Below are positions 8,026 through 16,230 of a stretch of DNA of 35,257 bases, piece after piece. Numbering within the stretch: the stretch's first letter is position 1; each line of letters begins with the position of its first letter. A program made the position numbers and the translations under genes. Source of the stretch: an uncultured delta proteobacterium (GTDB lineage Bacteria; Myxococcota_A; Polyangia; Polyangiales; Polyangiaceae); the NCBI GenBank assembly GCA_903892415.1, contig CAITIQ010000307.1, positions 1 through 35,257 on the forward strand, given 5' to 3'. The notes below the pieces were generated by a model, which ran no database searches, was not told where the DNA came from, and saw only the letters and a program-made list of their open reading frames with translations.

Positions 8026-8105
8026 GCGGTCTGCTCCATCGGTCCGTCACAGCTTAACAGTGGTTGGTGCTTCGAGCGGAAGCAGCCTGATCGACCACGT
8101 GCAGC

Positions 8106-8135
8106 TTGCAGAGAGCGGTGTTCAGCCGATAGAAC
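8106..8135 (+). promoter_or_regulatory. Candidate promoter giving a leaderless transcript
   Basis: TTGCAG (8106-8111), 18-nt spacer, TAGAAC (8130-8135), then 6 nt to the ATG at 8142. If the usual start-site distance applies, transcription begins at the start codon. No Shine-Dalgarno is visible before this ATG, which fits. Confidence 0.35.
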
Positions 8136-8141
8136 CTGCCC

Positions 8142-9104
8142 ATGGCCGAAAAGACTTCTGCTGGTCTGCTGTACGGCGTGATCCGCGAGGACCCGCGACT
8201 CGAAGGCGATCTGATCAATCGCATCCGCGCCAAACGCGTGCTGTGCGTTGCCTCCGGCGGCTGCGTAGCCCTGTCGTTGGCCGCCCGATTTCGCGAAATC
8301 GAGGTGACGGCGTTCGACAACAATCCGCGCCAACTCGAGCACATGTTGAATAAGGCCGAGGCCGCGCGAAAGCGTGATTTCAAGGCGCTCAACGTCGAGC
8401 ATGCGAGCAGCGCGAGCCTCAATCAAGCGGGCGAGTTCGAGCGTGTGTTTCGCCTGGTACGGGCGTTCTTCGAGGAGTTCATCGCGCCTCATGCGGAACT
8501 GCTCGCGTTCTTTACTCGCGCCCGCCCGCTGCGCGTGCTTGACGATATGGTCCGCAGGTGGACCACGTCGAAGTACTGGACGGCTGCGTTTCACGCCTGT
8601 TTCAGCGAGGTTCTGGTCCGTGAGGCGCTCGGAGAACGTCCGGCGCGTTGGGCCAAAGACGGTTCGCACATGCGTTACTTCAAGGGGGCGTTCGAGCGCG
8701 GATTACGGCGGGACGCCGCTCCCGAGAACCCCTTTTTGCAGCACGTCTTTCTCGGGGGATATCGAAAAGAGTGCGCGCCCTCGTACATTCGGCTTGGCGG
8801 CCCGCTCGCGGTGACGCCGGTCCTTGGGACGTTGCTCGACGTGCCGGCGCTGGCCAACTTCGATCTGGTCAGTCTGTCCAACTTGCTCGATGGCTGGGAG
8901 GACGAGGAGATCGCCACCAGTGCGGAGGCCTTGCGAAGCTTGGCGCCTGGCAGCGCGATCATTTTGCGGCAGCTGAACAACTCGCGAGATTTGAGGCCAT
9001 TCTTCGAACCGCATTTCCGCTTCGACACGGCGCTCGGCCGCTCGTACTTCTACCGAGATCGCAGCTTGCTATACAACCGTATCGAGGTTGGTTTCCGCGT
9101 CTAG
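8142..9104 (+). CDS. DUF3419 protein, BtaA-like 3-amino-3-carboxypropyl transferase
   Basis: A 320-residue cytosolic or peripheral-membrane enzyme. An N-terminal Rossmann-like AdoMet site is seen in V-L-C-V-A-S-G-G-C-V-A-L-S-L and E-V-T-A-F-D-N-N-P-x-Q-L-E-H. The C-terminus carries D-L-V-S-L-S-N-L-L-D-G-W, the R-Q-L-N-N region and the closing Y-F-Y-R-D-R-S-L-L-Y-N motif found in DUF3419. Characterised members (BtaA) move the 3-amino-3-carboxypropyl group of AdoMet to diacylglycerol, the first step to the betaine lipid DGTS. The N-methyltransferase partner BtaB is not adjacent, so the product may differ. It ends exactly where the convergent neighbour's stop begins. Confidence 0.75.
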   Translation: MAEKTSAGLLYGVIREDPRLEGDLINRIRAKRVLCVASGGCVALSLAARFREIEVTAFDNNPRQLEHMLNKAEAARKRDFKALNVEHASSASLNQAGEFERVFRLVRAFFEEFIAPHAELLAFFTRARPLRVLDDMVRRWTTSKYWTAAFHACFSEVLVREALGERPARWAKDGSHMRYFKGAFERGLRRDAAPENPFLQHVFLGGYRKECAPSYIRLGGPLAVTPVLGTLLDVPALANFDLVSLSNLLDGWEDEEIATSAEALRSLAPGSAIILRQLNNSRDLRPFFEPHFRFDTALGRSYFYRDRSLLYNRIEVGFRV

Positions 9105-9641
9105 CTAGCGACCTTCGTCATGAAGCCCAAACGCGTACTGGTCTCCAGCCGCTAAAAGTTCGATCGGTTCAGCTGAGTTATGCCGGGCTTTGAGGCGAGC
9201 GTGCAACTCGCCGCTCAGCGCTAGGGTGACTCGAGTACGCGTGGGCGGATCGTGACGAATGTAGCCGTCGGGACGAATTCGCAGACGACGCAAGAGCTCC
9301 ACCTCGGCGGTGGGTTCGTCGGGCGCGCTGGCTTGCGAGAGGCCGAGGACTCGCACGCGCATCAGCACGAGCCGCAGCTCTCCGCGACGTTGAACGACCG
9401 AAAAAAATCCGATGCCTGCGAGAGCCAGCAGGGCGCCGCCAAGCGCTATGGCAGGGTTCGCTTGATAGGCCGCAAGCGCGAGCATCCCCGCTCCCAGGCC
9501 TCCGAGCCCGAGCGATACGGCTTTCCCGTGGCGCGCGGGCTCGACGAGGTGCTGTCGGTTCTGCTGGTAGAGGCGAAGAAAGCGTTTCTTTGCGTCGCGT
9601 GACCGAGCCGCGCCCGGGTCCGATTGAGACGCAGCGTCCAC
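9105..9641 (-). CDS. Unknown protein with two transmembrane helices
   Basis: A 178-residue protein with a polar N-terminus and two adjacent hydrophobic helices (about 42-60 and 62-83) forming a short hairpin. A basic segment and a soluble C-terminal domain of about 90 residues follow, with R-R-L-R-I-R-P-D-G-Y-I-R-H-D and T-L-A-L-S-G-E-L-H-A-R-L. The start is a GTG at 9641 without a clear ribosome site, so it is uncertain. Its stop abuts the stop of the convergent DUF3419 gene with no spacer. I do not recognise the family. Confidence 0.6.
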   Translation of the reverse strand: MDAASQSDPGAARSRDAKKRFLRLYQQNRQHLVEPARHGKAVSLGLGGLGAGMLALAAYQANPAIALGGALLALAGIGFFSVVQRRGELRLVLMRVRVLGLSQASAPDEPTAEVELLRRLRIRPDGYIRHDPPTRTRVTLALSGELHARLKARHNSAEPIELLAAGDQYAFGLHDEGR

Positions 9642-9642
9642 G

Positions 9643-9671
9643 TTGCGAGTGGACCACAGAAGGTGTAAAAT
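9643..9671 (+). promoter_or_regulatory. Sigma-70-like promoter of the lipoprotein/collagen-like operon
   Basis: TTGCGA (9643-9648) and TAAAAT (9666-9671) are separated by 17 nt and match consensus at 4 and 5 of 6 positions. The predicted start near 9678 leaves a leader of about 30 nt that carries the GGAG ribosome site. Confidence 0.6.
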
Positions 9672-9707
9672 GTCCTGTCTTACTTGGAGCGGCGAACGGA
9701 GAAACGC

Positions 9708-10169
9708 ATGTGGAAGTTGCGCGAGTCTCGCGGAGTGCGAGCGTGGGTGCCACTCGTTGGCTTTTTAGCGTTTTCGACGCTCTCCGGTTGTGCTGACGAC
9801 AGCACGACTGGCGGGGGCGGCTCCGGGGCGGATAGCCCGGGGGGCGGCGGTGCTGGTGCTGCCGGTGGGAATGGCGGCGGCGGAGCGAACACGCAGGGCG
9901 GCGGCGGAGCAGGGGCAAACGGTGGCGGCGGAGCCGGAACCGGTGGCGCCGGGGGGGACCCCTCGGGCGGCGGCGGTGTTGGCGGTGGACCAGTGACTGA
10001 CGCTGGCGCGCCGGGCCAGTCCTTCGTCTCGGCCGGCGGAACCCTGACCAGCCCTGGCTATCGCGTCGTTTTCACGATGGGTCAGTCGACCCAAAACCAA
10101 CAGCAGATGTCTTCGCCTAGCTATCAGTTGCAGGGCGGCCTTATTGGAGCAACCGGGAGCTTGCCATGA
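9708..10169 (+). CDS. Lipoprotein with Gly-rich linker, coupled to collagen-like protein
   Basis: A 153-residue lipoprotein. GGAG 6 nt before ATG 9708 fixes the start (the frame is open from an earlier non-ATG codon). The signal peptide ends in T-L-S-G-C (Cys29). Residues about 36-100 are a low-complexity Gly/Ala linker, and the remainder is a small conserved-looking module, [18 protein letters not shown] and [16 protein letters not shown]. That tail resembles repeats seen in other secreted bacterial proteins. The stop overlaps the next start (ATGA at 10166), so the two are made together; it may anchor or accompany the collagen-like fibre at the cell surface (inference). Confidence 0.75.
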   Translation: MWKLRESRGVRAWVPLVGFLAFSTLSGCADDSTTGGGGSGADSPGGGGAGAAGGNGGGGANTQGGGGAGANGGGGAGTGGAGGDPSGGGGVGGGPVTDAGAPGQSFVSAGGTLTSPGYRVVFTMGQSTQNQQQMSSPSYQLQGGLIGATGSLP

Positions 10170-11446
10170 TGAAGCGTTTTATTGCGGTGGTGGTGGGTGC
10201 TGGAGTTTTCGGCGCGGCAAGTGTGGCTAGCGCTGCAGTGCCAGGGCTGCTCAACCACCAAGGGCGCCTTTATGATGCAGCCAATCAGCCTGTCACTGGA
10301 ACCGTGGACATGGAGTTCGCGATCTACGCGGCGGAGTCCGGTGGCGCGCCCGTTTGGAGCGAGGTTCACTCGATCACGTTCGATGACGGCTTCTATTCGG
10401 TCGCACTCGGTGGTGACACCCCGATCACCAACACCTTCACCGGCCAACAGCTCTTCATCGGCATCACGGTCGGCAGCGATCCCGAGATGACGCCGCGCGC
10501 GGCGATTAACAGCGTTCCCTACGCCTTCGTCTCCAACAACGCGGTCGGCGACATCACGCCCAACTCGATTTCGATCGGCGGTAGCGAGGTGATCGACGAG
10601 AACGGCCAGTGGGTTGGCAGCCCCAGCGGCTTGGTAGGCCCGCAAGGCCCCGCCGGCGTACCTGGCGCAACGGGCCCGATGGGCCCCGCAGGCAACACCG
10701 GTCCTGCAGGTCCGACTGGGCCGATCGGACCTGCTGGCCCGACTGGTCCCACCGGCCCGATGGGCCCGGCGGGCAACACCGGTCCCGCGGGTCCGCAAGG
10801 CCCCACAGGACCGCAAGGTCTGACCGGCGCCCAAGGTCCGGCCGGCCCGGCAGGTCCTCAGGGCGCTACGGGGCCGCAAGGTGCCAACGGTGCTGCGGGT
10901 CCCGCGGGCGCAGCAGGTCCCGCCGGCGCCACCGGCGCACAAGGCGCAGTGGGTCCGCAAGGTCCGACTGGCGCAACGGGCGCCGCGGGCGCCACGGGGC
11001 CTGCCGGAGCAACCGGGCCGGCAGGCGCAACGGGCGCCACTGGGCCGTCGGGTGTGGTGGCGACGTTCAGTCTGGCCGGGTTTGTCTCCTCGATCACCGG
11101 CGGCTCGTTGAACTACGTTTTTGCCGGTCCGACTGCCAGCATTACGGTAACGGCCAATCAGCGGCTCACGGGTGCTGCAACACTCCCCATTGGGCTCACC
11201 AGCGGGGCCGACCAAAGCGCCGACATTGGGCTTTGTTACCAACTTGGCGCTGGAGTCATTACCAACTTCACGGGTGGCCTGTTTTCAACCCAAAGTGTTG
11301 CGACAGGTCGTCGCTCGTACGGGGCTTCGGCTACGACTACCCTGCCCGCCGGAACCTACTTGGTGGGCGCTTGCGTACGCAACTCGGGAGCTGGCGCCAT
11401 CAACAACAACGATTACCTCAACGGCTGGATCACGGTCACCAACTGA
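10166..11446 (+). CDS. Secreted collagen-like protein with 48 uninterrupted Gly-X-Y triplets
   Basis: A 426-residue protein with a signal peptide ([10 protein letters not shown]...A-S-A-A). An N-terminal globular domain of about 130 residues ([12 protein letters not shown], ending [11 protein letters not shown]) is the type found before tail-fibre and collagen-like stalks. Residues 155-298 are 48 perfect Gly-X-Y repeats rich in GPA, GPT, GAT, GPQ and GNT. A C-terminal beta-rich domain of about 128 residues probably drives trimerisation or adhesion. The triplets predict a triple-helical stalk about 40 nm long (0.29 nm rise per residue). Bacteria usually lack prolyl hydroxylase, so stability would rest on Pro and charge-free triplets. 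A hairpin terminator follows 39 nt after the stop. Confidence 0.9.
   Translation: MMKRFIAVVVGAGVFGAASVASAAVPGLLNHQGRLYDAANQPVTGTVDMEFAIYAAESGGAPVWSEVHSITFDDGFYSVALGGDTPITNTFTGQQLFIGITVGSDPEMTPRAAINSVPYAFVSNNAVGDITPNSISIGGSEVIDENGQWVGSPSGLVGPQGPAGVPGATGPMGPAGNTGPAGPTGPIGPAGPTGPTGPMGPAGNTGPAGPQGPTGPQGLTGAQGPAGPAGPQGATGPQGANGAAGPAGAAGPAGATGAQGAVGPQGPTGATGAAGATGPAGATGPAGATGATGPSGVVATFSLAGFVSSITGGSLNYVFAGPTASITVTANQRLTGAATLPIGLTSGADQSADIGLCYQLGAGVITNFTGGLFSTQSVATGRRSYGASATTTLPAGTYLVGACVRNSGAGAINNNDYLNGWITVTN
10628..11059 (+). repeat. Gly-X-Y coding repeat (48 x 9 nt)
   Basis: The segment encodes the collagen stalk in degenerate 9-nt units (GGN-NNN-NNN). Longer near-copies also recur, such as the block encoding [14 protein letters not shown], present near 10676 and 10757, which points to growth by unequal crossover or slippage. 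Confidence 0.85.
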
Positions 11447-11464
11447 CCAGCCATCCCTCGCTCC

Positions 11465-12034
11465 ATGTCTGAAGCTCCTTCATCGAAGCCCCCTCCTGCG
11501 AGCGGGGCTTCCCCTTTTCTGAGTCTCCCGGTCGCGGTGGTCATCGCCGGTCTATTGATCGGTGTTGGGCTGTTTTTCGGCCTGCGGGATCGGCCTGCGC
11601 CTCCTGCGCCGGCCATGCCCTCCGCCGCAAGCGGCTCCTCCCAACCCGCCACGACAACGCCGCAGCTTCCCCCCGCGCCCACCTCGGCCAGCGCGGTCCA
11701 GGTCGCCGTTTCGTCGTCCGTTGAGCCCGTCGCCGCAGCGCCCGCTGCCGCCCGTCGTGTGGCCGCCACGGCCAGTCTCGAAGCTCAGCGTAAGACCATC
11801 GTCGAGCAGTGCGTGAAGCCGGTGCTGGCGAAGACCCCGTCGCTCACCAGCGTAAAGCTGACCTTCAACGTCACCTTTGCCGCAGACGGAACGCAGATTG
11901 GACGCGGGGTGAGTGAAGACCGTCGCGCGTCGAGCCCGGAGATCACAGCTTGTGTGCAGCAGAAGCTCAAGCCCTTGGTGACAACTCCCTCCAACGAAAG
12001 CCTAGCCACCGACATCGAGTGGACGTTGCCCTAG
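11465..12034 (+). CDS. Single-TM protein with TonB/AgmX-like C-terminal domain
   Basis: Up to 189 residues: short N-tail, one TM helix (about 20-40), a Pro/Ala/Ser-rich periplasm-spanning linker (about 44-95), then a C-terminal domain (A-Q-R-K-T-I-V-E-Q-C...V-K-L-T-F-N-V-T-F-A-A-D-G-T...I-T-A-C-V-Q-Q-K-L). The layout and the F-N-V-T-F-x-x-D-G-x strand pair resemble the TonB-like/AgmX C-terminal domains of myxobacterial envelope proteins. Two Cys (in E-Q-C and T-A-C) could form a disulfide. The start is uncertain: ATG 11465 has no ribosome site and lies before a strong terminator hairpin, so GTG 11537 at the TM start is an alternative. Confidence 0.6.
   Translation: MSEAPSSKPPPASGASPFLSLPVAVVIAGLLIGVGLFFGLRDRPAPPAPAMPSAASGSSQPATTTPQLPPAPTSASAVQVAVSSSVEPVAAAPAAARRVAATASLEAQRKTIVEQCVKPVLAKTPSLTSVKLTFNVTFAADGTQIGRGVSEDRRASSPEITACVQQKLKPLVTTPSNESLATDIEWTLP
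11485..11520 (+). terminator. Rho-independent terminator of the collagen-like operon
   Basis: A perfect 8-bp stem GAAGCCCC (11485-11492) / GGGGCTTC (11504-11511) with an 11-nt loop, followed by CCCTTTTCT. It lies 38 nt after the collagen-like gene's stop but inside the annotated 5' end of the next gene. Confidence 0.75.
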
Positions 12035-12040
12035 CGTGTG

Positions 12041-12547
12041 TTAGCGCAGCAGCGGCGCGAGCCGCGGGACGATCACACTCACTGCACGCTCTCCCTTCAC
12101 GCCGCCCTCCGTCCGCTCCGAGCTGCAGGTTCCATCGGGGTTGGGGCGAGCGAAGAGCGGAACGAGCTTCGACTTGCAGCCCATGTCGGCGTCGCTCAGC
12201 AGCGCTTGGTGTTGGTCGAGATCGAACTCGAGGAACACCGCGTTCGCCAGTTCTTGGTCGAGCGCACCGCTCGCGAGCGCGTCGTGAAAGCGCGTGCACG
12301 GCTCACACCACGTCGCGCCCACGTAGATCAAGACCCTACGATCCTTGTGTTGTTCCAGCATCTTGCGCACGTAGTCGCGCCCGTCGCTTAGCTCGGCTGG
12401 GACGCGCACGAGCTGCGGTTTGACCGCGGCCGCTGCAGGCGACGCACTCGAACCACGGGCGTCGCTCGTGCGTTCTTTCGCTGCTGCGGGCTCATCTGTG
12501 CGAGAGCACGCTCCAAGCAGTAGGCCGAGCAGAAGCCACCGCTTCAT
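12041..12547 (-). CDS. Thioredoxin-like lipoprotein
   Basis: A 168-residue lipoprotein starting at ATG 12547; the upstream extension is out of character and skipped. The signal peptide ends L-L-L-G-A-C (Cys14). After an Ala/Ser linker comes a thioredoxin fold with V-L-I-Y-V-G-A-T-W80-C-E-P-C84 as the redox pair, then F-L-E-F-D-L-D and a late cis-Pro region (P-L-F-A-R-P). A further Cys pair (M-G-C-K-S-K; G-T-C-S-S) is present. It probably acts as a periplasm-facing thiol reductase or oxidase. Its ATG overlaps the stop of the upstream gene by 4 nt (ATGA). Confidence 0.85.
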   Translation of the reverse strand: MKRWLLLGLLLGACSRTDEPAAAKERTSDARGSSASPAAAAVKPQLVRVPAELSDGRDYVRKMLEQHKDRRVLIYVGATWCEPCTRFHDALASGALDQELANAVFLEFDLDQHQALLSDADMGCKSKLVPLFARPNPDGTCSSERTEGGVKGERAVSVIVPRLAPLLR

Positions 12548-13386
12548 TCGAACGTGCCGAAGGCGGTGAGCGCAATGCCACCGGCTTGCGGAACGACGGC
12601 GAACTGCCACGAACCCGCGGCCACTTCCACTGGGCGCTCGCCGTTGGCGGCAAACTGCAGCACGAGGCCCAAGGCTGCAACTCCAACTCCGCCGTAGAGC
12701 AGCCCCTGACCGATCTGGCTCATCAGCTCGCCCGCCTCGCCATCATCAACGGCTGATTGCGGACAGCCTGTTCGCAGCTCAGGATCGTCGCATTCATCTT
12801 CTGCTGCTCCGGCTTGCGCCTGTCCAACTCCAAGCAGTACCCCGCCACCAACGGCGATGGCCGCGCCTCCGCCAACCAAAATCCAGGGAACGAAGCCCAA
12901 CGGACGCTCGAGTTCGACCGTCCTCGCCGGAGCGGCTGTCGGCTCTTTCGTTGGAGCGGGAGCCGCAGCGTCATCGAGCTTCTGCGCCTTCAAACGCAGC
13001 TCATGAATTTTCGGTGGCAGATCCTCGGGCACCTCACTGGGAGCGCGCTCGCTCAAGAGCTCATACATCGCCACGGCAGCGTGCACGTCACCGTCTGCCT
13101 CAAAAGCCTGGCCCAAGCTCTTGAACACACGGGGCCGCGAGCAATCGAGTGCGTATGCCTTGGTCCACAGGTCCGAAGCATCTTTCCAACGCTTCTCTTC
13201 GAGGGCTTGATTCGCCAACTTGTTAAGCGCTCGCGCCTGCTCTTCGGCGCGAGCTTCAGGGCGTCGCGTGCACGGGGGGAAGGCGTTCTTCAGTTCCGAG
13301 ATCTTATCGGCGGCAAAAGCGGGGGTTGCTACCAGGGAAATCCCCAACAGGCCGGCTGCGAGTAGCACTCGGTTCGCGATGTTCAC
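12544..13386 (-). CDS. Exported TPR-like protein with C-terminal membrane hairpin
   Basis: A 280-residue protein from GTG 13386. A signal peptide ([12 protein letters not shown]...T-P-A-F-A) is followed by a helical repeat region of about 90 residues ([13 protein letters not shown]...[16 protein letters not shown]) typical of TPR pairs. Then come a Pro/Ala linker and two hydrophobic segments ([15 protein letters not shown] and [12 protein letters not shown]) with an acidic Cys-containing stretch between. The GTG start fits the promoter just upstream; an ATG at 13443 is possible but would bury the signal peptide. This architecture is common in myxobacteria and functionally undefined. Confidence 0.7.
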   Translation of the reverse strand: MNIANRVLLAAGLLGISLVATPAFAADKISELKNAFPPCTRRPEARAEEQARALNKLANQALEEKRWKDASDLWTKAYALDCSRPRVFKSLGQAFEADGDVHAAVAMYELLSERAPSEVPEDLPPKIHELRLKAQKLDDAAAPAPTKEPTAAPARTVELERPLGFVPWILVGGGAAIAVGGGVLLGVGQAQAGAAEDECDDPELRTGCPQSAVDDGEAGELMSQIGQGLLYGGVGVAALGLVLQFAANGERPVEVAAGSWQFAVVPQAGGIALTAFGTFE

Positions 13387-13392
13387 CGGCGA

Positions 13393-13420
13393 ATTATCCG
13401 AGATGCCGAGGGGATTACAA
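13393..13420 (-). promoter_or_regulatory. Sigma-70-like promoter, predicted leaderless
   Basis: On the minus strand TTGTAA (13420-13415), 16-nt spacer, GATAAT (13398-13393), then 6 nt to the GTG at 13386. The -10 matches consensus at 5 of 6 positions. The predicted start site coincides with the start codon, and no ribosome site precedes it. Confidence 0.5.
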
Positions 13421-13521
13421 CCTCCTCGCAACGGCAGAGGCATTTATCTTCGCAGGTTGAAGGGCCAAGCGAGCACGCTTGGCGCGGCAGACTTGCAGCT
13501 CGGCCGTGGTACGCTGCGCGC

Positions 13522-14973
13522 GTGATCCCGCCCGAACGCAAACAGATTCTTGTGGTTGATGACGAAGCCAATCTGCGCCGGGTGCTCTCCGCCCAGCTGA
13601 CACGTGAGGGCTACGACGTTCATGTCGCCGAGGATGGCGAGGCAGCGTTGTTGTTGCTCCGGGAGAATCACATCGATCTGGTGATCACAGACCTGCGCAT
13701 GCCGAAGGTGGATGGCATGGACCTGTTGCGGGCTGCCCTCCGAGATGATCCGACGCGTCCAGTGCTGATGATGACGGCGCACGGAACCGTGGAGACGGCC
13801 GTCGAGGCGCTCAAGACGGGCGCGTTTGACTACCTGACCAAGCCGTTCGACCAGCAGGAAGTCCGCATCATCGTGAAGAAGGCACTGCGCACGCGGGAGC
13901 TCGAGAGTCACGACGCGAGTCGAGTCGAGGAGGCGAAGGATGAGCCGCTGGTCGGAGCACGCTTCGGCATCATCGGCCAATCCCAGCCGGTGCTCGATGT
14001 CTACGCCGTGCTCGAACGCGTGGCAGGCACACCAACGACGGTCTTGGTGACCGGAGAGAGCGGCACAGGAAAAGAGCTCGTTGCGCGCGCACTCCACGAG
14101 AATTCGCCACGCCGTGAGAACCCGTTCATCAAGGTCAACTGTGCGGCAATCCCGAAGGACCTGATGGAGGCGGAGCTGTTTGGCTATGAGCGAGGAGCCT
14201 TTACAGGCGCTGTCGCGGCGAAGCCCGGACGCTTTGAGCTCGCGAGCGGAGGAACGCTATTTCTCGATGAAATAGGCGAGTTGCCCGTCGATATGCAGGT
14301 CAAGCTGCTGCGAGTCCTGCAAGAGAGTGAGTTCGAGCGCGTGGGTGGCATCAAGACGATGAAAGTCGACGTGAGGTTGGTGGCGGCAACCAATCGCGAT
14401 CTCAAAAAGGAGATTGGGCACGGAAGCTTTCGAGAGGACCTCTACTACCGACTGAACGTCGTCCCGATCGCGCTGCCGGCACTTCGCGAGCGCAAGAGCG
14501 ACATCCCGCTCTTGGTCGAACACTTCGTGAAGAAGTTCAATACGCGCCTACAAAAGCGGATCTCAGGGGTCGATGAAGCGGCGATGGAAAGGCTCACCGC
14601 TCATGCCTGGCCGGGCAATATTCGCGAGCTTGAGAACGTCGTGGAGCGTGCTGTGCTTTTCGCCGACGGAGAATTGATCGCCGTCCACGATCTGTCGGAG
14701 GAGCTCCGCGGAGGCGCGAGTCGAGACCGCCGAGAGCCGACGGTTGCAACCACGCCGCTCGTGCACGAGACGCCTGTCCCTGCGCCGGCCAGTGATGGAC
14801 TCAAGGAGCAGGTGAAAGCAGCTATGACGCGCCTCGAAAAGGAGCTGATCGAGCGCGCGCTGCTCTCGACTCACGGCAATGTGACGCATGCGGCTCGCCT
14901 GCTGAAGATTTCCCGCAAGGGGCTCCAACTCAAGATGAAGGAGCTCGGGTTGCGCGAAAAGGACGCGGATTGA
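13522..14973 (+). CDS. NtrC-family sigma-54-dependent response regulator
   Basis: A 483-residue activator. Receiver domain with D13-D14, phospho-site D57 (V-I-T-D-L-R-M-P), T85 and K107 (T-K-P-F-D). The AAA+ domain has Walker A G-E-S-G-T-G-K-E (178-185), the sigma-54 contact loop G-A-F-T-G-A (225-230), Walker [11 protein letters not shown], and the R-x-D-L-Y-Y-R-L-N sensor region. A Fis-type HTH closes the protein ([17 protein letters not shown]). It starts at GTG 13522. No histidine kinase is next to it, so the cognate kinase is elsewhere. Its TGA overlaps the next gene's TTG start. Confidence 0.95.
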   Translation: MIPPERKQILVVDDEANLRRVLSAQLTREGYDVHVAEDGEAALLLLRENHIDLVITDLRMPKVDGMDLLRAALRDDPTRPVLMMTAHGTVETAVEALKTGAFDYLTKPFDQQEVRIIVKKALRTRELESHDASRVEEAKDEPLVGARFGIIGQSQPVLDVYAVLERVAGTPTTVLVTGESGTGKELVARALHENSPRRENPFIKVNCAAIPKDLMEAELFGYERGAFTGAVAAKPGRFELASGGTLFLDEIGELPVDMQVKLLRVLQESEFERVGGIKTMKVDVRLVAATNRDLKKEIGHGSFREDLYYRLNVVPIALPALRERKSDIPLLVEHFVKKFNTRLQKRISGVDEAAMERLTAHAWPGNIRELENVVERAVLFADGELIAVHDLSEELRGGASRDRREPTVATTPLVHETPVPAPASDGLKEQVKAAMTRLEKELIERALLSTHGNVTHAARLLKISRKGLQLKMKELGLREKDAD

Positions 14974-16181
14974 CGAGGCGTTGCCCTCGGAGTTGGCTCT
15001 CTGGCCAATCACCTGCAGGCGTTCTTTTTGCGCTGCTAGTGGCTTGTCACCGCGATTCTTCTTCGGGCGCTGCAGCCTCGGCGTCCGGTTGGGCTACAGG
15101 CAATGAAGCGCCACGGCACGTTGGTATGGTCTGGGTTCCACCGGGCACGCTGATCTCCGGCGCACCTTGGACCCAGGTCCCCCGCGTTGCCGACGCTGAA
15201 TTGCCGGGCGAGTCGTTTGAACTCACCGGCTTTCACGTTGACCTCTACCTCCACCCGAATGAGGCCGGCGCGCTTCCAACCACCAACGTCGGACGTGATG
15301 AAGCGGAGCGACTTTGTGCTGAATCCGGCAAGCGCCTATGCAGCGAGCTAGAACTCGAGAGAGCTTGCAAGGGGCCGGACAACTGGGTCTATCCCTATGG
15401 AAACGCGTATCAAGCCGAGCGCTGCGAGACAGGAAAGGGCGGCGACTCAATGACTCCCAATGGCTTTCACGGCCTGTGTACCAGTGCCTTCGGCGTAGCC
15501 GACCTGCATGGCTCGGTCTGGTCGTGGACCAGTTCGGAGTACGGTCGAGGTACCGAGGGGCTCGTCACGTTGAAGGGTGGAAACGGGACTCACGGCGAAC
15601 TGGTCGGCCGCTGTTCGCATGTCGCGAGTCGCAAACCGCAGGAAAAGGCCAATCACATTGGCTTCCGCTGCTGTCTCGGCCCGCGTAATGCGGCTGAGGT
15701 CAAGCTCGTGGTCGAACGCGGCGCGCCGCTTCGTTATCGTCCCGATGACGCGGCTCACCGGCTCTTGTTCGAGCAGACTATTCACGCGCTGGAGGCTGTT
15801 GGTGAGGGTACAACCGCGGACCGCAACGGCACGAGTGAGGGGCCTGCTCCCAAGTTCTTTGCTGTCGAACGCGTGTGGCTCTGGCATCCGCTCGGCAACG
15901 AAGAACTCTGGCTCGCGGGAGGTTGTGCCCCTGATCCGAAGGCCAAGCGTTGTGGCGTCTTTATCGGCCGCCTTGATGGTCAAGCTCTGACGCTCTTGCG
16001 CTTCGTGTCGTCCGGTCGCTGGCAGCCGACGCTCTCCGAATCTGCGGAAGCACGCGGCCTTCACATCTACGGTGGCGACGACATCGGCGCGTTCCGCAAA
16101 TTGGTGGAATGGGACTGGGGACGGGTTGCGATTGGGGACCGCGAGCGGACGAAGAACCACGAGCGCTGGAGCAAGGAGTGA
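14970..16181 (+). CDS. SUMF1/FGE-like lipoprotein coupled to the NtrC regulator
   Basis: A 403-residue protein beginning at TTG 14970 inside the preceding stop (TTGA). The signal peptide ends L-L-V-A-C (Cys26). Residues about 48-240 are a formylglycine-generating-enzyme-like (SUMF1/PvdO) domain: [49 protein letters not shown], and G-F-R-C-C-L-G. The R-G-G-S-W core is replaced by K-G-G-N-G, so enzyme activity is doubtful and it may be a binding relative. About 160 further residues form an unassigned C-terminal domain. Coupling to a sigma-54 activator suggests a shared pathway, perhaps development or envelope sensing (inference). Confidence 0.8.
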   Translation: MTRRCPRSWLSGQSPAGVLFALLVACHRDSSSGAAASASGWATGNEAPRHVGMVWVPPGTLISGAPWTQVPRVADAELPGESFELTGFHVDLYLHPNEAGALPTTNVGRDEAERLCAESGKRLCSELELERACKGPDNWVYPYGNAYQAERCETGKGGDSMTPNGFHGLCTSAFGVADLHGSVWSWTSSEYGRGTEGLVTLKGGNGTHGELVGRCSHVASRKPQEKANHIGFRCCLGPRNAAEVKLVVERGAPLRYRPDDAAHRLLFEQTIHALEAVGEGTTADRNGTSEGPAPKFFAVERVWLWHPLGNEELWLAGGCAPDPKAKRCGVFIGRLDGQALTLLRFVSSGRWQPTLSESAEARGLHIYGGDDIGAFRKLVEWDWGRVAIGDRERTKNHERWSKE

Positions 16182-16230
16182 ATCGCGGTCTGTCAGCTGC
16201 CCGCGTACGTCAGCACCTTGCGTACTAAAG

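Noticed and set aside
10628..11059. CRISPR-like or tandem repeat array
   Set aside because: The periodicity is the 9-nt code of Gly-X-Y triplets in one intact reading frame; no spacer-repeat layout exists.
16182..16230. Bidirectional terminator between the FGE-like gene and the kinase
   Set aside because: Only a 5-bp GTACG/CGTAC stem with a long loop and no T-tract.
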